Part shown: piece after piece, positions 55,319-64,000 of the stretch
Numbering within the stretch: the first letter of the stretch is position 1
Layout of the letters: the number at the start of each line of letters is the position of its first letter
Assembly (NCBI RefSeq): GCF_003369915.1
Contig: NC_046677.1
Span: 5,518,001-5,582,000, forward strand
Direction of reading: 5' to 3'
Length of the DNA: 64,000 nt
Source: Drosophila miranda
Lineage: Eukaryota; Arthropoda; Insecta; Diptera; Drosophilidae
Translations under genes and position numbers: made by a program
Notes under the pieces: model-generated
The model's database searches: none
What the model was told of the DNA's origin: nothing
The model's input: only the letters and a program-made list of their open reading frames with translations

Positions 55319-56457
55319 CATCTGGGTATCGGTAGGGGTATTATGGGATTTGGTTAGGGTACTCAGGTGTTGCCTTACACATCTATAGTATTTTTTTTGG
55401 CCGATTAACCAGTTCAAAAGTCACTTAAAATACCATGAACTAAAGAAATTCCTGATTCCTCAAGGGATCTCCATTTTCTTGGCCTCCATCTTCATCAGCA
55501 GCAACGGCAGTGAAATGTTGTGTTGTGCCTGGGGCATAATTAAAAATAATGAAAATAGGTAGACAAGGAGGAAAAGTTATCTACAGAATGCAACTCCCGC
55601 TAAAGGATACCTCGGAGCTATACATAACCTGTCATATTTATCAGTTTACCCTTCACTCGGCACTGCACGGCACGGCAGTGTGCCTGTGCCTTCCACAGAT
55701 GCCGTTGCCACTTGAAATTGCTGCCTTTCGCAAGCGAAGATGTTGCCAAAGGATGCCTCCGCCTCTGCCTCTGGACGCCCCACCCACTGGAGTGTCCTGT
55801 CCTGCTCTTGTACCGATTCTTGTGCTCCGTCCTGGACACCACCACCGCAGGCTACATTATTTGACGTAACCAAAGTAATTTTAATTTTCACTGCAGCACT
55901 CAGAAAAGCATCATCAGCGATGCGTTCTCTCTCGGGCCTCAGGGTAGGACCTACCAACCAAGTGGCACTACAATGCACTCTTGAGCAAGAAGTGGGCCGG
56001 AGATGGATCGGCGACGAGGAGAAGGAGGAGAAGGAGGAGGAGGAGGAGGGGGGGTTGGGTCCATCCGTCTGGTTGCTTAAGCATATTTTAAATAGACTAC
56101 ATAATGAGCTACGTTTTGCTTTTGCTCCCAAGACACTCGGGTGGAAATTGAGTGAATTGAGTGAAGGCAGGACCAAAGGAAAATGTGGAAAATGAATTGA
56201 ACTTTGGTTTTTTTTTTCTTTCGCTTACGTTTTCTATGGGTTAAGTGTTGTTTGGAGCCGTACAAGGCTCTTTTGTTAGACGAAAGCCCTGTCCATTTGT
56301 CAGTGTCGGAAAAACCAAAAATCAAACACTGTGAATGATAGAGCCACAGTGCTTATGTGATGCACACGCAGATCAAAGCAATTACCACGTAATCTGTGGA
56401 ACTGTAATTGATTTAAACCAAATAAATATTGGCGTGTTAAATATACATACATATATA
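55319..56457. other. Non-coding region
   Basis: GAGGAG repeats at 56017-56050 produce compositional frames on both strands. No gene supported. The end is the 5' flank of BTB copy C. Confidence 0.45.
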
Positions 56458-56465
56458 TATCGATA
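56458..56465. promoter_or_regulatory. DRE motif, BTB copy C
   Basis: TATCGATA in the same context as copy B (ATATATATCGATAGCACGATAGCGACTC). Confidence 0.6.
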
Positions 56466-56762
56466 GCACGATAGCGACTCAACCGACGAATTCAAGAGTT
56501 ACTCGAAGCAAAACACCGACTGCCGCCGTGCCGACTTGTGAAGTCAAAGAAAGTGAAACCCCACAAATCCATACATACCCACATCCCATGTGTGTACCTG
56601 AAAGCCTGCATAAATAGAAGCAGCAGCAACTGACGCAAAAATTGCCAAACACCAAAAAAAGAGGAACAAAACAATCTGAAATAAAGTGAGTTTATGGAAC
56701 ACAAAGAATACACGTTTAGACATCATTTTTTCCATTCCACACAGAAAGATCCAGCGACGAAA

Positions 56763-57890
56763 ATGAGCAGCCAGAAAAATCAAGGGACCATTGTGGAAAG
56801 CATCGACGAGATCGACAGCTTCGTCGCGGACATGGCCAGCCTCTGCATGAACCAGCCCTACTCGGACGTGGAGTTCCTGGTGGAGGATCAGCGGCTGCCG
56901 GGCCACCGACTCGTTCTGGCGACGCGCTCTGAGTACTTCCGCGCTTTGCTCTACGGCGATTTTGCTGAGTCGAACCAACGGGAAGTTCCGCTGGAGGTGC
57001 CGCTTGAAGCCTTCAAGTTAATCCTGGGATATCTCTACTCGGGGAAGATGCATCTGTCCACACTGGACTTGGACACTATTATCGATGTGCTCGATTTGGC
57101 CCATCTTTACGGGTTGCAGGCCGTCGAGACGGGCGTAGACAAATACCTGCAGCAGAATCTTTCTGTCAGTAATGTGTGCACGATCCTGGATGTCGCACGC
57201 CGCAAGAATCTCAACCAGCGGGCTGAACAATGCCTCAATTTCATGGACTACAATGGGTTCGATATAGTAAAACATGATTCCTTCGAAAAGCTGTCCAAGG
57301 AATTAATTGAGGAACTCCTGCGACGGGACAAGTTTGCGGCCCTCGAAATTGATATCTTTCGAGCTGTATGCAAATGGAGGGACAACCATCCGAGCGAGGA
57401 CTTCAAGACGGTGGCTGCGCTCGTACGTCTCCCGCTTATGACTGTCCAACAACTGTTGCAAGAGGTACGCCCCTCTGGCTTATTCGAGCCGGACCAAATA
57501 TTCAACGCCATTGGTCAAGTGGATACCGTAGAGAATCTGCCCTACCGTGTCGTCGTGTTGCCGTGGGAGAATGTGGCATCAGGGAAACATCTTGCGCGCT
57601 GTTTTCGGGATGAGCAAATTCGTACAGTCTTCGAGCTGAGAAACCTTTCCGCAATCAACTTTATTGAAGTTATTTACAACTATACCCGATTTAATCGTAA
57701 CATCACGATCGAAGTGGATGTTTCTTGCGACCAGACTCACTGGGATCGTCTGGGATCGAAAAGTTGTTTAGAAAACATGACACAAAACTTCAACTTCAAA
57801 GAGCGACCCGTTCGCTACATTCGTTTGGAAGCTGTACCTAGTGGTTCTATACATTCTGTAGATTCTCTGACAGCCATGTACAAAGAGTAG
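56763..57890 (+). CDS. BTBD9-like BTB/BACK/discoidin-like protein, copy C
   Basis: 375 aa from MSSQKNQGTIVES, after a 59-nt 5' UTR intron (56686-56744). It contains BTB (YSDVEFLVEDQRLPGHRLVL, SEYFRALLYGDF), BACK (VSNVCTILDVARRKNL, FRAVCKWRDNHPSEDF, LLQEVRPSGLFEPDQIFNAI) and one discoidin-like beta domain (PYRVVVLPWENVASGKHL, FIEVIYNYTRFNRNITIEVD, ERPVRYIRLEAVPSGSIHS). Known BTBD9 carries two such C-terminal domains, so this copy appears to have one only. BTBD9 acts as a Cul3 substrate adaptor with neuronal and sleep roles in flies; the role of this paralogue is not known. Poly(A) signals AATAAA lie at 58029 and 58046. It is nearly identical to copy D over the shared part. Confidence 0.88.
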   Translation: MSSQKNQGTIVESIDEIDSFVADMASLCMNQPYSDVEFLVEDQRLPGHRLVLATRSEYFRALLYGDFAESNQREVPLEVPLEAFKLILGYLYSGKMHLSTLDLDTIIDVLDLAHLYGLQAVETGVDKYLQQNLSVSNVCTILDVARRKNLNQRAEQCLNFMDYNGFDIVKHDSFEKLSKELIEELLRRDKFAALEIDIFRAVCKWRDNHPSEDFKTVAALVRLPLMTVQQLLQEVRPSGLFEPDQIFNAIGQVDTVENLPYRVVVLPWENVASGKHLARCFRDEQIRTVFELRNLSAINFIEVIYNYTRFNRNITIEVDVSCDQTHWDRLGSKSCLENMTQNFNFKERPVRYIRLEAVPSGSIHSVDSLTAMYKE

Positions 57891-59855
57891 CACTGTGACT
57901 TTGTGCATCAGCAGCGACCTCTGGGTGGGGAAGGTTACGTCTTTTGATAAAAGTGAAAGGTAGTTGTATCCATCTCTACTCTACAGGAAATACAGATTTT
58001 ACGTACAGCCGTACGTATATTTACATTAAATAAAAACTCAAATGTAATAAACTGAAATTGTTCTCATTTCCTGTGTTTATTTTTCCATTTAAATTGTGGT
58101 TTCAAACTGGTTTTGGTCTTTGGTCTATTGGCCTTTCGTTATTATTATTCTTGATTGTAGCAGAAGACCAAAAAGTAAGAGATGGCACAGTCCCTTTCCT
58201 AATCATCGGGAATCATAGAAAACGATGGAAAAGACTCATTTGTAAGAAACGTCACCGCTTAGAGGATTGTCAAAGACTTGACCTATGGAGCAATTGAAAC
58301 TCCACAAAACCCCGACGTAGAGGGGGGCAGAGGGATATGTACTGGCCACCGACGCGGCGGTCAAAATGTGGTTTTATTATATAAAATACATCTTTATGTT
58401 AGACAAAACGTGTATGATGTGGACTAATTAATGTACTATACAATACCATTTCAGAGTTCATTAAAATCGAATATTTCTCAAACAAACTGGAGCTGTAAGT
58501 AAAGGATCGGTATAAGGATATTTTATGGAATTTTCAAAGGCATCTTTGGGCATTTCTCATTTGCCATAGATATAGACTGTTAAGACCTTAAAAGAAAAGT
58601 CTAGACATTTGCGAGTTGAGTTGTAAATTCAAACTAAATTTTATTCTTAAAATCAGAGCCTTATATGTGATTTGACAATGAGGTAGGAGGTACAATTTGG
58701 TAGTCTATAATTATCGTTAGACCTACGCAGAGGATACACTTTACTGAGGGTGTCTTTTTGAGTACATGCTTACATTAGTTTTATTTTAGGACCGCATTTG
58801 TTAAGTGTTTTCTCCACTTGTGTTTTGTTGTCGTATTAATGGGTTACAGATCTCTGTTTACACCAGTGCAGTCATAACTTGTCTACTTTATGTTATTTCT
58901 TTAGAGATCGGTGTTGTTACATGAGTTTATGTGTACAATAATCTATTTATATTTAAACATCGACAAATATATAATATAAACGAGAATGCCACATAGTATA
59001 TGTAAATGGAATTTACATAGATCAAAAATGAATGAAGTAATGCCATAATTTAATTTAGTACCGCAATCAAGTGGTTCAAAGCTGAAAATGTCTATTTTTT
59101 TGTTTTGTTTTTGTTGTTGGATATATTTTGACTAAAAATGTGGTGTTTGGTTGAAAGTTGAAATGACAGGCGACGAGAGCAGAGGGATACACACAGAAGC
59201 AGAGAGAGAGAGAGATAGAGATAGAGAGAGGGTGAGATAGTCCTTCAATTTGGTTGATCTGCTCGTAAATTGTTGGCCAAGGCAAACTCTTTCCCTCCAG
59301 TCGTAAAGCCAACGTATGCAAATTTCGTATTCACTTTGTCACACAAGCACACAACAGACACACACACACACACAGCCACTTGTGCATTCATCATCAGCCA
59401 CATCATCATTTATACATTGTATTTGTCTGTCGGTAGTAGTAGTCGTTCTTGTTGCCACTGCCGCTGTAGTACATAAAACTGCTGACATTTGTTGTTTTAA
59501 ATTTAGGGCATTGCAATGCACCCCTCGTATCCAGCAAACTACTCTTGAAAATAGCACCCAATCTCCTACGCCCCCTTTCATCCCCAAAAAGTTGATATTT
59601 TCGGTTGGAGCTTAACATTAATTGATTTAGAATTTGTTGCAAATGAAATTATGTTGAATTGACAGTTTCAGGGATAAAGGATATAGGGTCGTGGTACAAA
59701 ATGGGATAATGGATTTGGGTCTGGTCGAAGACTTGTGAGTTTTTTGGCAGAAAGTTATTAAATATTGAATTAATAATGAACAAAAGAGCAATACGAGGCC
59801 GGGCAGCTGAAAATCAAAAGTTAAACAGACAAAAGAGTACAGTAACATCTAATAT
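57891..59855. other. Intergenic / 3' flank of copy C
   Basis: The first 560 bp is duplicated after copy D. A 79-codon frame at 58058-58297 lies in it but is broken by length changes in the copy D version, so it is not a gene. CA tract at 59356-59374. Confidence 0.5.
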
Positions 59856-60300
59856 ATGACTGTGAAAGCTTTGCATACAGAGAAAATGTCAGACAACGCC
59901 AACAAGTACTTTGAGCATTTACATCCGCTTCGTTTCATCCGTCTCGCGCTGGAGTACGAGCCAAATATAGAAAATTTCGCTCATCTGAAAGTGATGATTG
60001 ATGCTTTGGACAAGGAATGTCCGCATTGTCATGTGCTCAAATTCAAGCATGAGCCAAATGGTCTTTGTTGCGCTTCACTAAAAGTGCAACTACCTTAAAT
60101 TGAGACACCACCAGAACCATTGAATGGCTTGCTCATCGGCTCAGATCCAGATTCAAGACGGATGCTAGTTCTATCATAGAAACTGTTAAAAACTGTTAAA
60201 TTACAGACTTTAAAACCGTTATCCAACTGAAAACTCTCCTGACTCTGGAGTACAATGTAAAATCTACCAGCAGTGGAAGTTATAGACCACATTCTCTACC
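59856..60300 (+). mobile_element. Helitron Rep/helicase fragment
   Basis: The frame 59856-60098 contains CPHCHVLKFKHEPNGLCCAS and KVQLP, the Cys-rich motif of Helitron Rep/helicase proteins. The same frame continues after a stop as IETPPEPLNGLLIGSDPDSR, the next conserved block of these proteins, then decays. The fragment has no ends or hairpin that I can see. A more decayed copy is at 10825-10930. Confidence 0.75.
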
Positions 60301-60905
60301 AAACTCTTTCGCCCACTCACCGCCCCAGTCAAAAGGCCACAAACTGTGCTAATTAGCGTAGACAAAAGGCACGAAAAAACTGAAACAAACACTCAAGAAG
60401 TAGAAAGCCAGAAGAAGGGACCAGGCCCCAGACATATGCATGTATGCAAATACACTATCCACTCATGTATGGGGTTCCGTGTGTCTGTGTGTGTGTGTGT
60501 GTGTCTGTTTGGAACAAGCAGTAGCAATAATTACAACCGTTGACACACAAAAGACTGCACAGAGAGAGAGAGAGAGAGAGAGAGACCAATGCATGGACAA
60601 AAAGTGGAAACATCACGCATACGCCATGTTGCACGGAGTCTGAACCTTTTGCAGCTGGAACTGCAGCTACTGCTGTTGTTGTTCCTCAAACAAAAGCCCC
60701 CGTGCACACAAAGATACAAAAAAAGAACTGGAAACCCGCCATTCTCTGCCCCGACTCGGCTTGGACAATACACGTCTGAGGCAAAAGCAGAACTGGTTTC
60801 TGGATTCTGTGTTGAGCGGATAAAAGCTTATTTACAAAGATTGTGTTAATGCAGCCTCGCGGCTATGCAGCACACGGACTTTTGTGGTGTCATTTTGAAG
60901 CCTCC
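60301..60905. other. Non-coding spacer
   Basis: A (GT)n tract at 60485-60502 and (GA)n at 60559-60586. No gene supported. Confidence 0.45.
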
Positions 60906-60943
60906 CCACACGACTTTAATTGACTCAGACAGAAGAGAGAGAG
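60906..60943 (+). repeat. Left direct repeat flanking copy D
   Basis: CACACGACTTTAATTGA then CTCAGACAGAAGAGAGAGAGA. Recurs at 62550-62588 as TACACGACTTTAATTGA then TGCAGACAAAAGAGAGAGAGA. The two bracket copy D. Confidence 0.65.
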
Positions 60944-60959
60944 ATAATTATAAAGATGT

Positions 60960-61976
60960 ATGATATTTACTATATTGCAGGAAATAGTTCCAGTCGGAAT
61001 CTGTGGAACTGTATTTGATTTAAACCGCGCTTTGCTCTACGGCGATTTGGCTGAGTCGAACCAACGGGAAGTTCGGCTGGAGGTGCCGCTTGAAGCCTTC
61101 AAGTTAATCCTGGGATATCTCTACTCGGGGAAGATGCATCTGTCCACACTGGACGTGGACACCATTATCGATGTGCTCGATTTGGCCAATCTTTACGGGT
61201 TGCAGGCCGTCGAGACGGGCGTAGACAAATACCTGCAGCAGAATCTTTCTGTCAGTAATGTGTGCACGATCCTGGATGTCGCACGCCGCAAGAATCTCAA
61301 CCAGCGGGCTGAACAATGCCTCAATTTCATGGACTACAATGGGTTCGATATAGTAAAACATGATTCCTTCGAAAAGCTGTCCAAGGAATTAATTGAGGAA
61401 CTCCTGCGACGGGACAAGTTTGCGGCCCTCGAAATTGATATCTTTCGAGCTGTATGCAAATGGAGGGACAACCATCCGAGCGAGGACTTCAAGACGGTGG
61501 CTGCGCTCGTACGTCTCCCGCTTATGACTGTCCAACAACTGTTGCAAGAGGTACGCCCCTCTGGCTTATTCGAGCCGGACCAAATATTCAACGCCATTGG
61601 TCAAGTGGATACCGTAGAGAATCTGCCCTACCGTGTCGTCGTGTTGCCGTGGGAGAGTGTGGCATCAGGGAAACATCTTGCGCGCTGTTTTCGGGATGAG
61701 CAAATTCGTACAGTCTTCGAGCTGAGAAACCTTTCCGCAATCAACTTTATTGAAGTTATTTACAACTATACCCGATTTAATCGTAACATCACGATCGAAG
61801 TGGATGTTTCTTGCGACCAGACTCACTGGGATCGTCTGGGATCGAAAAGTTGTTTAGAAAACATGACACAAAACTTCAACTTCAAAGAGCGACCCGTTCG
61901 CTACATTCGTTTGGAAGCTGTACCTAGTGGTTCTATACATTCTGTAGATTCTCTGACAGCCATGTACAAAGAGTAG
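60960..61976 (+). CDS. BTBD9-like copy D, 5'-deleted chimera
   Basis: 338 aa. The first 22 codons (MIFTILQEIVPVGICGTVFD..) come from non-coding 5' flank; from RALLYGDLAESNQREV on it is copy C with about five amino-acid changes (for example S for N in WESVASGKHL and N for H in LANLYG). The join at about 61027/61028 fuses flank equivalent to 56391-56418 to codon ~60 of the BTB domain, deleting about 520 bp with the promoter, leader, intron and first half of BTB. BACK and the discoidin-like domain are intact. Without a BTB N-terminus it should not dimerise or bind Cul3 normally. It may be a pseudogene, or a substrate-binding-only variant if a new promoter serves it. TTTACTATATTGCAG at 60965-60980 could act as an acceptor. 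Confidence 0.65.
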   Translation: MIFTILQEIVPVGICGTVFDLNRALLYGDLAESNQREVRLEVPLEAFKLILGYLYSGKMHLSTLDVDTIIDVLDLANLYGLQAVETGVDKYLQQNLSVSNVCTILDVARRKNLNQRAEQCLNFMDYNGFDIVKHDSFEKLSKELIEELLRRDKFAALEIDIFRAVCKWRDNHPSEDFKTVAALVRLPLMTVQQLLQEVRPSGLFEPDQIFNAIGQVDTVENLPYRVVVLPWESVASGKHLARCFRDEQIRTVFELRNLSAINFIEVIYNYTRFNRNITIEVDVSCDQTHWDRLGSKSCLENMTQNFNFKERPVRYIRLEAVPSGSIHSVDSLTAMYKE

Positions 61977-62542
61977 CACTGTGACTTTGTGCATCAGCAG
62001 CGACCTCTGGGTGGGGAAGGTTACGTCCTTTGATGAAAGTGAAAGATAGTCGTATTAATCTCTACTCCACAGGAAATACAGATTTTAGTAGCCGTACGTA
62101 TATCTACATAAAAAAATTCAAATGTAATAAACTGAAATTGTTCTCATTTCCTGTGTTTATTTTTCCATTTTAATTGTGGTTTCAAACTGGTTTTGGTCTT
62201 GGGTCTATTGGCCTTTCGTTATTATTATTCTTGATTGTAGCAGAAGACCAAAAAGTAAGAGTCCAAAAAGTAAGTCCCTTTCCTAATCATCGGGAATCAT
62301 AGAAAACGATGGAAAAGACTCATTTGTGGGAAACGTCACCGCTTAGAGGATTATCAAAGATTTGACCTATGGAGCAATTGAAACCCCACAAAACCCCGAC
62401 GTAGAGGGGGGCAGAGGGATATGTACTGGCCACCGACGCGGCGGTCAAAATATGGTATTATAATATTTGGGATTTTGTTTGGCATACAAAAAAACTTTAT
62501 GTTTGATATGGACTAATTAATGTAGTATACAATAACAATTTA
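61003..62542 (+). repeat. Segmental duplication unit 2 (contains copy D)
   Basis: Second copy of the unit at 56391-58455 with an internal deletion of about 520 bp. The 3' flank differs by small indels, for example a doubled GTCCAAAAAGTAAG at about 62260. Confidence 0.8.
62126..62131 (+). terminator. AATAAA poly(A) signal, copy D
   Basis: Equivalent to the signal at 58046 in copy C; the first signal (58029) is altered in this copy. Confidence 0.5.
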
Positions 62543-62549
62543 AGTTTCC

Positions 62550-62588
62550 CTTACACGACTTTAATTGATGCAGACAAAAGAGAGAGAG
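62550..62588 (+). repeat. Right direct repeat flanking copy D
   Basis: Partner of 60906-60943, differing at a few positions; see that entry. Confidence 0.65.
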
Positions 62589-63002
62589 ACTGCGGACTAT
62601 AGACATGGAAAAAATAGCCCCCCAAAGGGATGGAAAATTTCCAAGTTTAAATTTAATGAATATATTCAAGATCAAAAGAAAATGGGAAATTATAAAGATA
62701 ACTTAATGTAACAAACAAAATGTATTGTAGAAAAATAAGTATTATTATCAAAATAAATTTTTAAATAAATATATGATAATAAATATACAAAATAAATAAA
62801 AAAATAAAAATAAATAACAAATACAAAATAATTAAAAAATAAAAATACAAAAAACAATACAAAAAAAAACAAAAATAAAAGAAATAAAAAATATATATAT
62901 CTACAAATAAAAAAATTAGATATTCAGTTTTTAAATACAAAATTAGAAAAATAAAATAAAATTGTTTTTGATTTAAAAATAAATAGGCCCATATTTAATG
63001 AA
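62589..63002. other. AT-rich spacer
   Basis: 62690-63000 is almost entirely A/T with (AAATA)n character. No gene. Confidence 0.6.
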
Positions 63003-64000
63003 AAAACGAGGGGGAACGTTGTGAGTTGCTGCGGACACCGCAACTCTACGGTTATACCCGATACTAAGTCAGTATGGCTCTCCTCCGGCAGACGCCGCTA
63101 ATATTGAACGACACGACAAAGAGTGCGTGCGAGAGAGACAGAAAATCAGTCTGAGCGTGACGTCGGGCGCTGCGAAGCCAGTGCAAATTGATTTGTTCCT
63201 TTTGGCTACAAAAATGATCCGATCTGATCCAGATTCAGCAATCTGATAGATATGGTCGTTATCTATGATTTTTAGTTTTCTCGAATGTGCAATATTGTGG
63301 ATGCAACAGATTTTCGTCCTTTGTGTGGGCGGAAGGGGGTGGGGCGAAATTTTAAGATACACGTTTTATAGTTAGATCTAACAGGAGTGCGGATACCAAA
63401 TTTGGTTACTCTAGCCTTAATAGTCTCTGAGATTTGTGAATATCCCCAGATTTTCGTCCTTTGCGTGGGCGGAAGGGGGTGTGGCGAAATTTTGAAACAA
63501 ACTGGTCTCGGTCCGATATATTAGGAGTGTGGATACCAAATTTGGTTGCTCTAGCTTTTGTAGTCTCTGAGATCTAGGCGCTAATGTTTTACTCTAAGCA
63601 AAGCCGCCTATGCTACGTGTGTGTTAGAGAGAGAAAGGGCGAGAAAAAATGAAATTGTTTTCTTGATGCTGGCTATAATAATAATACGATCCAATTCAGA
63701 TTCCGCAGTCTTAAAGATATGGTCATTCTCTACAATTCTACGTTTTTGGTTTTCTCATATCTTTAAAATTGTGGATGCCACAGATTTTCGTCCTTTGTGG
63801 GGGCGGAAGTGGGCGGGGCGAAGTTTTGAAATATTTGTGTAGCAGTGACATATCACAGAAGTCTGGATCCAAAACATCGTTGCTCTAGCTCTTATAGTCT
63901 TTGAGCACTAGGCGCTGAAGGGGACGGACAGACGGACAGACGGACGGACGGACAGACGGACAGACAGACAGGGCTCAATTGACTCGGCTATTGATGCTGA
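63003..64000. mobile_element. Arm of the long-TIR Tc1-type element, runs off the window
   Basis: Starts AAAACGAGGGGGAACGTTG, same orientation as 27352, and follows that arm closely to the GACGGACAGACGG run and GGCTATTGATGCTGA at the window edge. Unlike the left arm at 27352 it keeps the segment before the GACGGACAG run (GGCGCTGAAGGGGACG), as in the right arm at 29159-30276. Open frames here (63069-63362 and 63621-63842) mirror those at 29815-30210 and 27964 and are not genes. Confidence 0.8.

Larger units (their letters stand above)
56391..58455 (+). repeat. Segmental duplication unit 1 (contains copy C)
   Basis: Shares long near-identity with 61003-62542: AATCTGTGGAACTGTA.TTGATTTAAACC at the left edge, then, after a gap, the coding region from CGCGCTTTGCTC onward, then about 560 bp of 3' flank ending near GGACTAATTAATGTA.TATACAATA. 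Confidence 0.8.

Noticed and set aside
58058..58297. 79-codon frame downstream of copy C
   Set aside because: The duplicated version near 62140-62380 carries indels that break it; treated as 3' flank.
1..64000. tRNA, rRNA, CRISPR or complete LTR retrotransposon
   Set aside because: No tRNA T-loop or box pattern, rRNA core or paired LTRs were seen by eye; the tandem repeats present lack the spacing of a CRISPR array.

Overview
The window reads as a non-melanogaster Drosophila chromosome arm. It has short GT-AG introns of 55-160 nt, TATA boxes about 42-52 nt upstream of small secreted genes, TATCGATA (DRE) promoter motifs, many (CA)n/(GA)n/(CAG)n tracts, and relics of Tc1, Helitron, En/Spm-like and non-LTR elements. 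Coding density is low: about ten coding units in 64 kb. Two adjacent genes, a CSN1 paralogue and an ATAD1/Msp1 paralogue, suggest from memory the D. melanogaster genes CSN1a (CG4697) and CG4701. The species cannot be fixed from the sequence alone.

Layout. 1-1065: 3' end of a MYCBPAP-like gene. 2002-2995: a head-to-head pair of tiny secreted-protein genes. 3506-3925: an orphan first exon (- strand) under a cluster of CGATA motifs. 7646-8519: a three-exon tail-anchored protein. 8.5-19 kb: non-coding, with a Helitron relic, a higher-order tandem repeat (13.14-13.93 kb) and a candidate leader exon ending in a donor (16.1-17.08 kb). 19014-20162: CSN1 paralogue. 22548-23726: ATAD1/Msp1-like AAA ATPase on the opposite strand. 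26655-30767: a second head-to-head pair of small secreted genes, split by a 2.9-kb long-inverted-repeat Tc1-type element whose right end abuts the TATA box of the + gene. 30.8-41.7 kb: non-coding, with a 28-bp minisatellite and a secreted-protein frame broken by one stop. 41.7-62.5 kb: a lineage-expanded array of BTBD9-like BTB/BACK genes in four states (A truncated by transposons, B short, C full, D 5'-deleted chimera), interspersed with satellites, a candidate internal exon at 54472-54592 and a Helitron fragment. 63.0-64.0 kb: another arm of the long-TIR element running off the window.

The most unusual content is the small-secreted-gene family. Four genes share a 12-nt first exon (Met plus three residues), a split signal peptide with an (F/M)ALM-type core, TATA promoters and divergent pairing. 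Two of them share a C-terminal PDFDAxLxK motif and two share a Cx7C motif. Both divergent promoters carry two GATAAG sites and one GGGAAGYCC (kappaB-like) site. I infer one duplicated, co-regulated peptide locus; an immune, gut/fat-body or cuticular role is possible but unproven. The second system of interest is the BTBD9-like array, where local duplication, deletion and transposon insertion are producing new BTB-adaptor variants.
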